Shown in pieces: positions 16,372-25,011 of a stretch of DNA of 64,000 nt (its first letter is position 1; each line of letters begins with the position of its first letter). The notes below the pieces were generated by a model that was given only the letters and a program-made list of their open reading frames with translations, was not told where the DNA came from and did no database searches. This stretch comes from Methanothrix harundinacea 6Ac (lineage in GTDB: Archaea > Halobacteriota > Methanosarcinia > Methanotrichales > Methanotrichaceae), in the NCBI RefSeq assembly GCF_000235565.1, contig NC_017527.1, positions 682,001-746,000 of the forward strand, given 5' to 3'. The translations under genes and the position numbers were made by a program.

Positions 16372-16603
16372 GAGCCTCTACAGAGAGGGCGTACTCCAGG
16401 GCGTCCTCCTCTGTCGGTATCTCTTCTCCGTCCTCTCTCAGGCTCTCCAGATACAGCTCGATCGCCTCTATTGCCATCTTCACCGCCTCTTCGATGGTAT
16501 CTCCATAGGTGACGCAACCAGGAAGCGAGGGGACGGTCACGGTGTATCCGCCTTCTGGCTCTCTTTTGAGCAGGACCCTGTAGGTCAATGTGCTCATGGT
16601 CAT
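16364..16603 (-). CDS. hicB: HicB-family antitoxin
   Basis: Antitoxin of the HicAB RNA-targeting toxin system, 79 residues. It has the partial RNase-H-like HicB fold: YRVLLKREPEGGYTVTVPSLPGCVTYGDTIEEAVKMAIEAIELYL, then an acidic tail. Here hicB precedes hicA. The pair sits in reverse orientation between the 205-residue gene and the DUF499 gene, apparently inserted in the defence operon. A 12-base palindrome just before the start is a likely autoregulatory site. Confidence 0.9.
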   Translation of the reverse strand: MTMSTLTYRVLLKREPEGGYTVTVPSLPGCVTYGDTIEEAVKMAIEAIELYLESLREDGEEIPTEEDALEYALSVEAHA

Positions 16604-16606
16604 TGC

Positions 16607-16618
16607 TAAACGCGTTTA
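16607..16618 (-). promoter_or_regulatory. Palindromic operator candidate for hicBA
   Basis: TAAACGCGTTTA is a perfect 12-base palindrome 4 bases upstream of the hicB start. It lies between the start and a TATA-like TAATATCAT (about 16619-16628 on the minus strand). A repressor bound here would block initiation, as expected for an antitoxin-regulated promoter. Confidence 0.5.
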
Positions 16619-16772
16619 TGATATTAGAAACTCACTGAGGATCGACGCTCCACGAGAACCAGGGCTCACCGAATCGCCGGACCCTTTCAGATTTTTACTT
16701 ACGGTGAATTTAAGTCCTGAAGATCTGATAAGAAACAGGAGACCTTTGGAATCAGATGGAAGGAGGGAGAAG

Positions 16773-19736
16773 ATGGCGCTCAAACCCTGGTACAAAGTAG
16801 TGACGCCGAGAGAAGATCTGAGATTGGCAAAACCCCTGGACGCCTCGGAGTTTGCAGTCCACCTGGACAAGGTCCGGGACGAAAGCGCCGCCGAAGATTA
16901 TCGAAACCCGGAGAAGTTCTTCGAGCGGACATACCTCACAATAAATCTGGCCTCCATGGCCGCCGAGGTCGTCCGGCGCCTCTCCGGCGAGAAGACCGAG
17001 GCCTCTGCCGTCTTCAACCTGAACACCCAGTTCGGCGGCGGAAAGACCCACGCCCTCACCCTCCTCTACCACCTCGCCAAAAACGGTCCCAAGGCCGAGA
17101 GCTGGCCCGGCGCGAATAAGATCCTGGCCAAATCGGGCGTTCGGGGGATCCCCGAGGCCGTCACCGCCGTCTTCGTGGGAACTGAGTTCGACTCCATCAA
17201 GGGGCGCGGCGGCGACGACGGAACGCCCCTTCGAAAGACGCCCTGGGGTGAGATCGCCTTCCAGCTCGGCGGCGAAGAGGCCTTCGCCACCGTGGCCGAG
17301 CACGACCGGCTGATGAGAGCCCCGGCAGGAGACGTCATCCGCCAATTCCTGCCCAAAGGTCGCCCCTGCCTGATCCTCATGGACGAGCTGATGAACTACG
17401 TCAGCAGAAACCGCAAGACTGACCTCCCATCCCAGCTCTATAACTTCATCCAAAACCTGTCGGAGACAGTCCGGGGCGAAGACCGGATGGTCCTGGTCGT
17501 GTCCGTCCCCGCCTCGGCGACGGAGATGAATCCCGAGGACCACTCCGACTACGACCGGCTCAAAAAGCTCCTCGACCGGCTCAGCAAGGCCGTCATCCTC
17601 TCGACGGAGACCGAGATCTCCGAGATAATCAGACGCCGCCTCTTTGAGTTCGACTCCAAATCCCTGGACCTGAACGGCAAGATCGTCCTCCCCGACGAGG
17701 CGAGAGCCGTCTGTGAAGAGTACGCCCGATGGGTGCTCGACCACCGCCAGCAGGTACCAAGCTGGTTTCCCGTCGACAACGCAAGAGCGGCCTTCGAGGC
17801 CGCCTACCCCTTCCACCCCATGGTCTACTCGGTCTTCGAGAGAAAATGGCAGACCCTTCCTCGGTTCCAGCGGACCCGGGGCGTCCTCCGTCTCCTCGCC
17901 CTCTGGATCTCCAGAGCCTACAACGACGGCTACAGGGGCGCCCACAGCGACCCCATAATCGGCCTTGGAACCGCTCCTCTCGATGACCCCTTCTTCCGGG
18001 CGGCAGCTCTGGAGCAGCTCGGCGAAGAGCGCCTGGAGGTTCCCATCACCACAGACATCTGTGGTGCCGGCGACTCTCACTCCATCCGCCTGGACGCGGA
18101 GGCGGTCGATTCTATCAAAAAAGCCAGGCTCCACCAGAAGGTGGCGACGTCCATCTTCTTCGAGTCCAACGGCGGCAGAACCTCTGGCACAGACGCCACC
18201 ATCCCTGAAGTACGCCTTGACGTGGCCGAACCAGGCCTGGACATCGGAAACGTGGAGACCGTTCTGAGCGCCCTCGAAGCCACCTGTTACTACCTCAGGG
18301 CTGACGGGAGCCGCTACCACTTCAGTCTGAAAGTGGGGCTTCCCAAGCTCATCGCAGATCGCAGGGCGGGAATCTCTCAGCCAAGGATCAGAGAGCGGAT
18401 CATGGCCGAGATATCCCAGGTCTTCGCAAAAGGCCCGGAATTGGATCGGGTCTTCTTCCCTCAGAAGAGCAACGATATCCCGGACCGAGCCTCTCTGACT
18501 CTGATCGTCCTTCCCCCAGATAGATCGATGCAAGACCGAGAAGCCGTTCTCCGTTCAATCGATTCGATGACCGCAGAGCACGGAACCTCGGGAAGGACCT
18601 TCAAGAGCGCCCTGATATGGTCGGCGGCCGAGAGCGATTCTCATCTCGATCACGTCGCACGCGATCTTTTGGCCCTGGAAGAGATACAAGACGAGGAGTT
18701 GAAGCTCCAGCTCGATGACTCTCAGAAGCTACAGCTGAAGGATAACCTCAGGAGATCTGAGCGAGACCTGAGGGAGGCCGTCTGGCGGACCTACCGGTAT
18801 GTGGCCCTCCTGGGAAGAGAAAATGTGGAGATCATAGACCTGGGGCTGGTCCACTCCAGCGCCGCAAGCTCCATGGTGGACCTGATAATCTCGAAGCTGA
18901 AGCGAGACGACCTGGTGGCGGATTCTGCAAGTCCCGGCTTCCTCGTCCGTAATTGGCCTCCTGCCTTCAAGGAGTGGAGCACAAAGGCGGTGCGAGACGC
19001 CTTCTTCGCCTCGCCCATCTTTCCGAGGCTCTCAAATCCAAATTCGATCAAGGAGACAATCGCCCGAGGGGTCAGCGGCGGAGTCCTCGGATACGTCGGC
19101 AAGATCGGCAGCAAGTACGATCCCTTCCTCTACAAGGAGGGAATTTCCGTGGCGGAGGTGGAGATCTCCGAGGAGATGTTCATCATCACGGCTGAGACGG
19201 CGGAGGATTACATAAGAGACCATTCAGATCCACCGGTTCTGACATCGATCGAGATCTCTCCTCGAACCTTCCAGCTCAAGCCCGGGGATGTCCAGTCCTT
19301 CGTGGCCAGAGGCTTTGATCAGCGAGGCAATGATTATCCCTTGGATCAGGTCGCCTGGACCGCCACCGGCGGCGTCATCGGAGATAGGGGCAACTTTCAG
19401 GCTGGTGATGATGACGGTCGCTTCACAGTGACGGTGAGCAGCAAAGGGGTCAGCTCCTCGATAACAATCACGATCGCTGCTGACGGAGGAAGCAAAGTCA
19501 TCGACGAAGGCGGAGATGACGGATCTGTCAAGACCGCTTCATGGAAGGGAGAGGTCCCCCCTCAAAAATGGATGAACATATACAGCAAGGTCCTCTCCGG
19601 ATTCGCTCGGGAGGGCAGCCTGAGGCTGACCCTCAATGTAGAGATCTCATCTGAAAAGGGCATACCCAAAGATAGGATCGAGGAGATGAAAGTCGCATTG
19701 AGGGAGCTTGGCCTGAACGACGAGATAACAATCTAA
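16773..19736 (+). CDS. DUF499-family AAA ATPase with C-terminal Ig-like domain (defence)
   Basis: The 987-residue ATPase partner of DUF1156 methylases. The start is the ATG at 16773, 6 bases after AGGAGG (16761-16766), giving the family N terminus MALKPWYKVVTPREDL; the longer open frame from 16590 crosses the hicB promoter. Walker A is QFGGGKTH (about 86-93) and Walker B is CLILMDEL (about 204). Residues about 820-905 (TSIEISPRTFQLKPGD to VSSSITITI) look like a bacterial Ig-like (Big) domain, a fold normally found on surface proteins, which is odd in a cytoplasmic ATPase. The role in defence is inferred from family and context. Confidence 0.87.
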   Translation: MALKPWYKVVTPREDLRLAKPLDASEFAVHLDKVRDESAAEDYRNPEKFFERTYLTINLASMAAEVVRRLSGEKTEASAVFNLNTQFGGGKTHALTLLYHLAKNGPKAESWPGANKILAKSGVRGIPEAVTAVFVGTEFDSIKGRGGDDGTPLRKTPWGEIAFQLGGEEAFATVAEHDRLMRAPAGDVIRQFLPKGRPCLILMDELMNYVSRNRKTDLPSQLYNFIQNLSETVRGEDRMVLVVSVPASATEMNPEDHSDYDRLKKLLDRLSKAVILSTETEISEIIRRRLFEFDSKSLDLNGKIVLPDEARAVCEEYARWVLDHRQQVPSWFPVDNARAAFEAAYPFHPMVYSVFERKWQTLPRFQRTRGVLRLLALWISRAYNDGYRGAHSDPIIGLGTAPLDDPFFRAAALEQLGEERLEVPITTDICGAGDSHSIRLDAEAVDSIKKARLHQKVATSIFFESNGGRTSGTDATIPEVRLDVAEPGLDIGNVETVLSALEATCYYLRADGSRYHFSLKVGLPKLIADRRAGISQPRIRERIMAEISQVFAKGPELDRVFFPQKSNDIPDRASLTLIVLPPDRSMQDREAVLRSIDSMTAEHGTSGRTFKSALIWSAAESDSHLDHVARDLLALEEIQDEELKLQLDDSQKLQLKDNLRRSERDLREAVWRTYRYVALLGRENVEIIDLGLVHSSAASSMVDLIISKLKRDDLVADSASPGFLVRNWPPAFKEWSTKAVRDAFFASPIFPRLSNPNSIKETIARGVSGGVLGYVGKIGSKYDPFLYKEGISVAEVEISEEMFIITAETAEDYIRDHSDPPVLTSIEISPRTFQLKPGDVQSFVARGFDQRGNDYPLDQVAWTATGGVIGDRGNFQAGDDDGRFTVTVSSKGVSSSITITIAADGGSKVIDEGGDDGSVKTASWKGEVPPQKWMNIYSKVLSGFAREGSLRLTLNVEISSEKGIPKDRIEEMKVALRELGLNDEITI

Positions 19737-19760
19737 AAGCCTCTGAAGTAAGAAAATAAC

Positions 19761-19976
19761 ATGACCTCAATTGCGTTCGAAAAGCAGTACGTAGTAAATG
19801 AAAAGGGCGACCGAATAGGCGTCCTCCTCAGCCTGGAGGATTACAAAAAGCTCCTCGACGAGCTGGAGGAGCTGGACTCCCTTCGAGCCCGCGATGCTGC
19901 CAAAGCATCCGGCGAAGAGGCGATCCCTTTCGAGGAGGCCATCGACGATATCGAACGTGAGAGAGATCGTCTATAG
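19761..19976 (+). CDS. RelB/Phd-type antitoxin, orphan
   Basis: Short 71-residue protein with the pattern of prevent-host-death/RelB antitoxins: an N-terminal strand-rich part (QYVVNEKGDRIGVLLSLEDYKKLLDELEEL), then a helical acidic tail ending IERERDRL. It starts 25 bases after the DUF499 stop, so it may ride on the defence operon. A toxin frame begins inside its end but breaks after 18 codons. Confidence 0.75.
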   Translation: MTSIAFEKQYVVNEKGDRIGVLLSLEDYKKLLDELEELDSLRARDAAKASGEEAIPFEEAIDDIERERDRL

Positions 19977-20089
19977 CATTCTCGTTCTTCCATCCAGCTG
20001 CTTGGTCTTATAAGGGTCTGGCGCCGCCAGCGCGGGACCTCGACCCTCCTTCTCCCTTCTGGGGAAATAGGGGATCAAAGGCCATCTAG
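19957..20089 (+). pseudogene. Remnant of a RelE-like toxin gene
   Basis: A GTG at 19957 overlapping the antitoxin end opens VREIVYSILVLPSS, typical of a RelE/ParE N terminus, and stops at TAA 20011. A change of frame near 20000 yields WSYKGLAPPARDLD, which resembles the first helix of RelE, before TAG at 20087. Nothing of the catalytic C terminus is left. The match is short and the identification tentative. Confidence 0.4.
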
Positions 20090-20147
20090 CGCCCATTCCC
20101 TGCGCCGGCAAGAAAACGTTTTCAACCAAGGAAGCCAACTCTCATCC

Positions 20148-20327
20148 ATGAAGCTCAAGGTGACCCTCGAAGAGGCCGAGGAAGGGGGGTACATCGTCAG
20201 CTGTCCGGCACTGCCGGGCTGCCATTCTCAGGGGGATACCGCCGTGGAGGCCCTGGAAAATATCAGGGAGGCGATAGAGGGCTGCCTTGAATCCTTCTCG
20301 GAAAATTTGTTCATCTCGAATAGATGA
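20148..20327 (+). CDS. Small HicB-like protein without partner
   Basis: A 59-residue frame (ATG 20148, TGA 20325) reads KVTLEEAEEGGYIVSCPALPGCHSQGD then TAVEALENIREAIEGCLES, the HicB/UPF0150 N-terminal fold. It is shorter than most HicB proteins, and no HicA frame precedes or follows. It ends 31 bases before the convergent RDD gene. Confidence 0.7.
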   Translation: MKLKVTLEEAEEGGYIVSCPALPGCHSQGDTAVEALENIREAIEGCLESFSENLFISNR

Positions 20328-20358
20328 AATGGGCTGCGGAAGTAGCGGAGAGGAGCCG

Positions 20359-20853
20359 CTACCCCGGCCTCACGTACCGCACCCCCTCCGGCGCCGAGTC
20401 GTCGACGAGGACGACGATCGTCTCCGAGAGGCGGTTGAAGAGCCGCTGCCCCGACCCCGGCATCGCGATCCAGCCGATGAGAACGTCCACGGGGAGGAGG
20501 AAGGCCTTCCCGAAGGACTGGATGGCGGCCCGGGAGAGGTCGATCGCGTCGCCCCGCCGGTCGGTGACCTTCAGGCCGAGGGCCATCTTTCCGAGGGACT
20601 GGCCCCGGGTCCCCTCCAGGACCGTCCAGTAGGCGAATAGGATGAGGGCGTCGCCGGAGCCGAGGTGGACGAACCAGGCGGAGAAGATCGGCCCCGGCGG
20701 GAGCCAGAAGTGGAACTGCGTGATGGGTCCGGCCGCCCCCGCCAGGAGGTCCCAGAGGATCCCCACCAGGATTATGTCGATCAGCCAGGCTCCGACCCTC
20801 CGCCGCCAGGAGGCGATCCGAACCTCCCGAACCTCGCCATCTCTGCCGTTCAT
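20359..20853 (-). CDS. RDD-family membrane protein
   Basis: A 164-residue integral membrane protein. The RDD signature is divergent but visible: the ASWRRRVGAWLIDIILVGILWDLL first helix has the Arg and Asp positions, followed by a second helix around 65-80, and the QSLGKMALGLKVTD loop with its conserved Gly-Lys is typical. RDD proteins are ill-defined transporters, some acting as sodium/proton antiporters. It ends in TAG. Confidence 0.8.
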   Translation of the reverse strand: MNGRDGEVREVRIASWRRRVGAWLIDIILVGILWDLLAGAAGPITQFHFWLPPGPIFSAWFVHLGSGDALILFAYWTVLEGTRGQSLGKMALGLKVTDRRGDAIDLSRAAIQSFGKAFLLPVDVLIGWIAMPGSGQRLFNRLSETIVVLVDDSAPEGVRYVRPG

Positions 20854-20962
20854 CCGATCACCAGCCAGACCGTATCAGGAAGAGTTATTTGTTTTTTTGG
20901 GTGTGGTGGCCTCGCGCCGGCCGCCGCCGGAAGCGGCGCCTCCGCCCGCCACCTTTCGCCCC

Positions 20963-22345
20963 TCAGTAGACCCGCTCGTTGTGCATCCTCGTGCTGTAGA
21001 GCCGGTATTCGTCCCTGTTCTTCTCCTGGAAGAAGATGTAGTTGTACCGGGAGTCGGTCTTGTGGGCCTCGTACTCCTCCCTCGCCTCCTCGCGGCAGCT
21101 CTTGCAGGCGAATAGCGGCACGAATACCCCAAAGCCGCTCTCCGACTGGCCGTATCCCCTGACGGCATCGGTGTCGATGGTCATGTAGCCGGGGCAGCTT
21201 CTGTCGGGGCACATCTTCACCGATTCGGTCTGCCGCTCCCGGATCCCGTCGGTATCGTAGAAGATGTTCTTATGCCTCCGGAAGAAGGGCCCCGCCCTCT
21301 CGACGGCCTTCTCCGTCAGCTCCTCCCTCGCATCCCAGACCCCCTGGAGGTACTCGACGGTCCCGGTGATGTTCGCCTCCATGGACCTCGACATCGAGAA
21401 CCTTCCGGGGTGGTAGTCCGGCTCCCGGACGTTGGAGTAGTCGAGGCCGGCCATGGCGAGGATGATCCCGCAGTTGACGTAAGGTAGGGCGGACTCGATG
21501 GCGTACCCCCCCTCCAGGACGGCTATGTCCGGCGCCAGCATCTCGTTGAGCCGCGCATACCCCTGGGCCGAGAACCGCATATTCGCCAGGGGGTCGGTGT
21601 AGTGGTTGTCCTGGCCTGCGGAGTTGACGACGAGCTGGGGCCGGAACTCCTCCAGGATCGGCAGGACCAGCTCCTCCAGGACGTAATGGATCCCCTCGTC
21701 GGGGGTCTCGGGCGGCAGCGGTATGTTGATCGTCCTTCCCATCGCCTTGGGGCCGCCCTGCTCGTCGACGAACCCCGACCCCGGATAGAGGGTCCTTCCG
21801 TCCTGGTGGAAGGAGATGAAGAGGACGTCGGGGTCGTGGTAGAAGATCTCCTGGGTCCCGTCGCCGTGGTGGACGTCGGTGTCGATGATCGCCACCCTCC
21901 GGATCCCGTACTTCCGGCGGATGTACTCCACCATGATCGCCTCGTTGTTGACGTTGCAGAAGCCGCGGTTCCCGTGGGCGACCCTCATGGAGTGGTGGCC
22001 CGGGGGCCTCACCAGGGCGAAGGCGTTGTTGATCTCGCCCTTCATGTAGGCGTCGGCGAGGACGAGGGTGGACCCGGCAGCGATGAGGTGGGCCTCGGTG
22101 ACGAGGGCCTCGACGGAGGGGATGCAGAAGTGGACCCGGGCAATGTCCTTATGCTCCGCGAGCCGCGGCTTGTACTCCTCCACCTCCGGGAGGTCCATCA
22201 GCCCCTCCTCGAAGATCTGGTCTCTGGTGTAGAGGAGCCGCTCCTCCCTCTCCGGGTGGGTCGGGGTTATCGCCCAGTCGAAGGCGGGGAAGAATATCAG
22301 CCCCATCTTCCTCGCCCCGCCGTTCAGCTCTCGGGGGCTCTTCAT
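20963..22345 (-). CDS. Histone deacetylase / acetylpolyamine amidohydrolase family protein
   Basis: Zinc-dependent deacetylase of the AcuC/HDAC fold, 460 residues. Catalytic features are the RPPGHHSMR His pair (near 115), NRGFCNVNNEA, the zinc ligands in DTDVHHGDGTQ, SFHQDG, GQDNHYTDPL and LEGGYA. After residue 375 there is a C-terminal extension with CPDRSCPGY and CKSC, which may form a small zinc ribbon. The true substrate (protein lysine, polyamine or other amide) is not evident. Its start overlaps the hydantoinase stop by 4 bases, so the two are cotranslated. Confidence 0.88.
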   Translation of the reverse strand: MKSPRELNGGARKMGLIFFPAFDWAITPTHPEREERLLYTRDQIFEEGLMDLPEVEEYKPRLAEHKDIARVHFCIPSVEALVTEAHLIAAGSTLVLADAYMKGEINNAFALVRPPGHHSMRVAHGNRGFCNVNNEAIMVEYIRRKYGIRRVAIIDTDVHHGDGTQEIFYHDPDVLFISFHQDGRTLYPGSGFVDEQGGPKAMGRTINIPLPPETPDEGIHYVLEELVLPILEEFRPQLVVNSAGQDNHYTDPLANMRFSAQGYARLNEMLAPDIAVLEGGYAIESALPYVNCGIILAMAGLDYSNVREPDYHPGRFSMSRSMEANITGTVEYLQGVWDAREELTEKAVERAGPFFRRHKNIFYDTDGIRERQTESVKMCPDRSCPGYMTIDTDAVRGYGQSESGFGVFVPLFACKSCREEAREEYEAHKTDSRYNYIFFQEKNRDEYRLYSTRMHNERVY

Positions 22346-24024
22346 CCTCTACCACCCCCCGTCCACTCGGGGATCAGCCCCGCAGGGATCTGCATGGTGA
22401 CGTCCAGGATCCGGCCGCTCGTCGACCACCCCCGGACCATGTTGAAGACCTCGCTAGCCGTCAGGACCGCCTCTGCCGCGTACTCTTCTATCCCCATCCT
22501 GCCGGCCCGATCGATTATCAGCCTCTTTGCCATCTCCTCCGCCTCCTTCTGGCCGAACTTTCGGTCCCGGATCTCTCCGGTCGTTCCGTCCTCGGCGACG
22601 GTGTAGAAGCCCCGCTCGGTGTCGGCCCTGAAGGTGAGGGTGAGGGTGGGCCGAGCCACGGCGGCTCCGATGGCGTTGGCGACGGTGGCGTTCTCGGGGA
22701 TGATCCCTCGGGCTCCGAGCCTCTCCGCCACCAGGGGGACGAGGCCTAGGGACCCGCCCCCGACGCCGACGACGTTCTGGGGCCGGATCTTCTCCTTCTG
22801 GAGGATCTCCCAGACCCTATAGGCCGGCTCCTCCTCCCAGGCGAGGAACATCCCCTCGATCTCGCCGAGGAGCATCTCGACGGCAGCGTCCACCACCATC
22901 TGGGCTGCCTCTCCAGCGGAGCATCCGATCTCCCGGCCGAGCTTGGCCATCGCCTCCTCGGCCCGCCCTCTCTCGCCGATGGAGATCAGGTTCAGGAGCC
23001 TCATGGCGTCGGTGGGGGTAGGCTCCGGGCCCCCCAGACAGAAGGCGGGACCCGCCCTATCGGGCCCTATGGCGACCCTACCGCCTTCCGCCCTCACCCT
23101 GCTGTCGCCGCCCAGGGCCACCGACTTGACGGCAAAGGCCCGGATGTGCGTTAGATAGCTGTTCACCCTCGCCCCCTCCGAGGAGATGAGGGGCGATCCG
23201 TCCAGGATCAGGGCGAGGTCGGTCGTCGTCCCGCCGATGTCGACGACGACGGAGGTCTGGCCCGCCGGCGTGAGGGCGAGGACCCCCATGGTGCTGGCGG
23301 CGGGCCCTGAGAAGATAGTCTCGACGGGGTGATCGACGGATGTCGCCAGGGGCAGGGTTCCGCCGTCGGCCTTGAGGATGTAAACCGGAGCCTCTATCTT
23401 CCGGCCGGCTACGGCCTTGGCCACCTCTTCGGCGAACTTTCGGTACTCGTCCATGGCGGCAGCTTTCAGGGCCGTCGTCGCCGCCCTCCGGGGGAAGTTC
23501 AGCCTCCCCGAGGCCTGGTGGCCCATCTCGACGTGGACCCCGGGGATAGTCCCCAGGGCGATCTCCCGCATCCTCTCCTCGTGGGCGTGGTTCCTCTGGC
23601 CGAACTTGCTCGCCACCGCCACCTTCCTGTAGCCCCGCTCGGCTATCTTGGCCGCGGCCCTCTGGACCTGATCTTCGTCCAGGGCCTCGATCTCCCTTCC
23701 CCGGTAGTCGATCGCCCCCCGGACGATCTGGACCTCCCCCCCCAGGGAGTAGCCTTCGGGGTTCATCCCCGGCCCCGGCTCGATGATCAGGGCGACGGGG
23801 TCGGTCTTCCCCTCGGCGATGAGGTTTGTGATGAGGGTGGTGCTGAGGACTACCCGCTCTATCCTCTCCGGCGGGACGCCCCGGACGATCTCGTCGAGGG
23901 CGGTCAAGAGACACTCCAGGAGGTGGTCGTGGTCGGTCGGGACTTTTGACGTTTTTATGACTTTTCCTTCGTCTATCAGAACCGCATCTGTAGTGGTTCC
24001 GCCGACATCGATTCCGATCAACAT
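22342..24024 (-). CDS. Hydantoinase/oxoprolinase family protein (HyuA-like)
   Basis: ASKHA-fold ATPase of the hydantoinase A/oxoprolinase family, 560 residues. It begins LIGIDVGGTTTDAVLIDEGKV (phosphate-binding loop), with a second phosphate motif VVVDIGGTTTDLALI near residue 265 and GVGGGSLGLVPLVAERLG near 425. Family members hydrolyse cyclic amides such as 5-oxoproline with ATP; the substrate here is unknown. It overlaps the deacetylase-like gene, suggesting the pair acts on related amide compounds, which is inference. Confidence 0.87.
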   Translation of the reverse strand: MLIGIDVGGTTTDAVLIDEGKVIKTSKVPTDHDHLLECLLTALDEIVRGVPPERIERVVLSTTLITNLIAEGKTDPVALIIEPGPGMNPEGYSLGGEVQIVRGAIDYRGREIEALDEDQVQRAAAKIAERGYRKVAVASKFGQRNHAHEERMREIALGTIPGVHVEMGHQASGRLNFPRRAATTALKAAAMDEYRKFAEEVAKAVAGRKIEAPVYILKADGGTLPLATSVDHPVETIFSGPAASTMGVLALTPAGQTSVVVDIGGTTTDLALILDGSPLISSEGARVNSYLTHIRAFAVKSVALGGDSRVRAEGGRVAIGPDRAGPAFCLGGPEPTPTDAMRLLNLISIGERGRAEEAMAKLGREIGCSAGEAAQMVVDAAVEMLLGEIEGMFLAWEEEPAYRVWEILQKEKIRPQNVVGVGGGSLGLVPLVAERLGARGIIPENATVANAIGAAVARPTLTLTFRADTERGFYTVAEDGTTGEIRDRKFGQKEAEEMAKRLIIDRAGRMGIEEYAAEAVLTASEVFNMVRGWSTSGRILDVTMQIPAGLIPEWTGGGRG

Positions 24025-24198
24025 GATTTTATCGCCTTCGCCGATCGGATTGGCCCGGGGGTATATCGCGCTTTTGGTTTGGATGATGCCTTCTGGAAAG
24101 AGCGGTCCCGAGGACGGGAAAAATAGACGGCGAGAGGCGGAGGACCAGACCTCTCCGCCTCGATATCCGATTCGAATAAATCTATCTATCTTGAGGTC

Positions 24199-24732
24199 TC
24201 AGCAGGAGGCACCTTCGGTCCCCTTCGCCTCTTCATCCACCTCGATGGGCGTCTCCTCCGCGGGAGGCATCAGGACCGCGTCGATGACGTGGATGACGCC
24301 GTTGCTGCAGAAGATGTCGGCGGTCGTGACCTTGGCGCCATTATTGACCAGCACACCCTCGTCAGTGGCCTCAACGGTGAGGTTTCTGCCTTGGAGGGTG
24401 GGGATCGTTGCCATGTTGAGGGCGTCCGCTGCCATGATGGCGCCGGAGGCGACGTGGTAGGTGAGGATCTCGGCGAGGGTCTCGGCGTCGAGCTCGTCAA
24501 GCCCTTCCACAGCGGCGAAGGCCTCATCCGTGGGGGCGAAGACGGTGAAGGGCCCCTCCCCGTTGAGGGTATCCAATAGTCCTGCGGCCTCCACTGCAGC
24601 CACCAGGGTGTTGAAGTCCCCGGCCTCTACAGCAGTCTCTACGATCGTCTTTGCTGCTTCATCCTCGGCTGCTGAAAGTCCCATCGACAGCATCGAGACG
24701 ACGAAGAGCACTATCAACGCTCTTTTCATCAT
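24199..24732 (-). CDS. Secreted fasciclin-domain protein
   Basis: Exported adhesion-type protein, 177 residues. The start is the ATG at 24732, preceded by GGAGG (24741-24745) at good spacing. It has a signal peptide of about 20 residues (MMKRALIVLFVVSMLSMGLSAA). One FAS1 domain follows with the two hallmark motifs, GPFTVFAPTDEAF and NGVIHVIDAVLMP. The C-terminal tail is acidic and ends in Cys. Single FAS1 proteins are common on methanogen surfaces. Confidence 0.9.
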   Translation of the reverse strand: MMKRALIVLFVVSMLSMGLSAAEDEAAKTIVETAVEAGDFNTLVAAVEAAGLLDTLNGEGPFTVFAPTDEAFAAVEGLDELDAETLAEILTYHVASGAIMAADALNMATIPTLQGRNLTVEATDEGVLVNNGAKVTTADIFCSNGVIHVIDAVLMPPAEETPIEVDEEAKGTEGASC

Positions 24733-25011
24733 ATGTCTAACCTCCACTTTCTTTTTATATAGGCCTTTTTGCATCAAAGCTGAATATAATCTTTTCCGTC
24801 TCCCGGATAAAATTCTAAAAAGATAATTCTCCCAGCAAATTGGACTAATCGCCCCAGATCCGAGTCCATATGCTGGCGACCATCATGCCGGAAAATTCTA
24901 TAATATCCGGGTCTATCGGTTCACTATCGGCGCGAGGGTCTGGTCGTTCATCGGTCCCCTCTCTACCATCTCAAACTTCCATGCCGGGCGGACCTCCATC
25001 TCAAAAGAGGC

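Noticed and set aside
16590-16772. 61-residue N-terminal extension of the DUF499 protein
   Set aside because: It covers the hicB promoter and lacks family similarity; AGGAGG directly precedes ATG 16773.
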